DNA of 9,170 nucleotides, taken from the NCBI GenBank assembly GCA_964473155.1, contig CAYYNT010000102.1, positions 1-9,170 on the forward strand, given 5' to 3'. The notes under the pieces were generated by a model that saw only the letters and a list, made by a program, of their open reading frames with translations, did not search any database and was not told the DNA's origin. Made by a program: the position numbers and the translations under genes. Below are positions 7,505 through 9,170 of the stretch, in pieces. Position 1 is the stretch's first letter, and each line of letters starts with the position of its first letter. This DNA comes from JAJFUG01 sp964473155 (GTDB taxonomy: Bacteria; Gemmatimonadota; Glassbacteria; GWA2-58-10).

Positions 7505-8374
7505 ATGGCAAAAGCCCGCGAAATAAAAAAACGGATCAACGCAGTCCGGACGACGCGCAAGATAACGCGCACCATGGAGATGGTTTCCACCTCCAAACTC
7601 AAGCGTTTTCAGCACTTGTCTGTCGCCTCCCGTCCTTACTCGGAGGCGCTGTCCGAGGTCCTGAAAGCCTTGCGTGGATCTCCCGCGGCCAGCACTCATC
7701 CCCTTTTCATCGAACGGGATCCGGTCCGGCGTGTGGGTATTGTAGTGCTGACCTCCAACCGGGGATTGTGCGGCGCTTTCAACAACAGTATTTCGCGTCT
7801 CGCCATGGACCGGGCTCTGGAATACAAGTCCAAGGGGATTGATGTCGACTTGTTCCTGATCGGTAAAAAAGGCAACGCCTTTTTCCGCCATCGCCATATT
7901 CCCGCGGCGTATTCGAACATAATCCTCAACGACCAGTTCTCGTCAGAAGGCTGTATTGAGTTCGCAGACATGCTGATGAATAGATTCCTGTCGGGGGAAA
8001 TCGACTGCGTGGAAACTGTCTACAGCCGGTTCGTCTCCGCGGGACAGCAAAATATCCGGTTCGAGCGCCTTCTGCCTCTCGCTCCGCTGGCAGAAGATGA
8101 ACGTGAGGGGGCCGGCGCCGATTTCATTTTCGATCCCTCGGGCGACCAGATTCTGGAAGCAGTGCTACCGCTGGCCCTGCGCAGCGATGTGTACCGGATG
8201 ATTGTGGACAATATCGCCAGCGAGCACGCCGCCCGCCGTAACGCGATGAAGCTGGCGACCGATAATGCGGATGAGATGATAACGTTCCTCACCCGCAGCT
8301 TCAACCGCGAGCGTCAGTCGCAGATCACGCAGGAGCTGACCGAGATTATCGGCGGGTCGAACGCGATCGCCTGA
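7505..8374 (+). CDS. atpG: F1Fo-ATP synthase subunit gamma
   Basis: Gamma is the central rotor shaft, one copy per enzyme. The 289 residues are typical. The N-terminal helix (1-55) has the conserved AREIKKRINAVRTTRKIT and MEMVSTSKLKR (25-35). The globular domain carries TSNRGLCGAFN (83-93), the family signature. The C-terminal helix has SEHAARRNAMKLATDNA (239-255) and ITQELTEIIGGSNAI (274-288). These two helices form the antiparallel coiled coil inside the alpha3beta3 hexamer. The last residues read GGSNAIA, where GGAxAL is more usual. The ATG at 7505 has no recognisable Shine-Dalgarno; an out-of-frame ATG at 7500 precedes it. Weak initiation would fit a subunit needed at one third the level of alpha. 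It lies 141 bases after atpA and 62 bases before atpD. Confidence 0.96.
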   Translation: MAKAREIKKRINAVRTTRKITRTMEMVSTSKLKRFQHLSVASRPYSEALSEVLKALRGSPAASTHPLFIERDPVRRVGIVVLTSNRGLCGAFNNSISRLAMDRALEYKSKGIDVDLFLIGKKGNAFFRHRHIPAAYSNIILNDQFSSEGCIEFADMLMNRFLSGEIDCVETVYSRFVSAGQQNIRFERLLPLAPLAEDEREGAGADFIFDPSGDQILEAVLPLALRSDVYRMIVDNIASEHAARRNAMKLATDNADEMITFLTRSFNRERQSQITQELTEIIGGSNAIA

Positions 8375-8436
8375 GCAGTCCTGAGATTTGAAAAGGTATG
8401 GAGAGTCAATCTATCCGTTTGGAGTGAGGCCGCACC

Positions 8437-9170
<734 letters not shown>

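Noticed and set aside
8398..8427. Nine-codon mini-ORF between atpG and atpD
   Set aside because: The AAAAGG before it is only 1 base from the ATG, and such a short frame is likely by chance; a leader peptide role is unsupported.

Overview
This window is the junction of two housekeeping clusters, all on the + strand: the distal part of a histidine biosynthesis operon (about 1-2832) and most of an F1Fo-ATP synthase operon (about 2927-9170, running off the right edge). I see no mobile element, CRISPR array, tRNA, rRNA or prophage gene. No previously undescribed system is evident; the points worth a second look are local: promoter placement, hairpins, and residue substitutions in known enzymes.

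The organism is a bacterium with moderately GC-rich coding DNA and mostly Shine-Dalgarno-led, tightly packed genes. The F-type ATPase is in one cluster with two small membrane genes in front, in the order atpZ, atpI-like, B, E, F, H, A, G, D. The alpha subunit has an SRVGGNAQ arginine-finger context, which I associate with Bacteroidota/FCB-like lineages. That is only a weak pointer to an FCB-superphylum or related, possibly uncultured, phylum; I cannot name a genus.

Histidine region: hisB (13-606), hisH (610-1242), hisA (1246-1983) and hisF (2050-2832). The first three are spaced by 3 bases, while hisF is separated by 66 bases that contain an AT-rich palindrome. HisA isomerises ProFAR to PRFAR. 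HisH (glutaminase) with HisF (cyclase) turns PRFAR into imidazole glycerol phosphate (IGP) and AICAR. HisB dehydrates IGP. The four genes therefore cover consecutive mid-pathway steps; the remaining his genes are not in the window.

ATP synthase region: an AT-rich 94-base gap holds a good sigma70-like promoter (TTGATT, 17 bases, TATTAT) ending only about 14 bases before the first start codon. Then come atpZ (2927-3181), a four-helix AtpI-like protein with a TTG start overlapping atpZ (3178-3576), atpB/a (3579-4427), atpE/c (4495-4722, very strong Shine-Dalgarno), atpF/b (4759-5265), atpH/delta (5262-5804, 4-base overlap), atpA/alpha (5828-7363), atpG/gamma (7505-8374) and atpD/beta (8437 to the right edge, partial). 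A 141-base gap between alpha and gamma contains a 9-bp hairpin followed by a TATAAT box. The ring carboxylate is present without the sodium ligands, and subunit a carries the essential Arg, so the enzyme is predicted to be proton-coupled. No gap between genes exceeds 300 bases.
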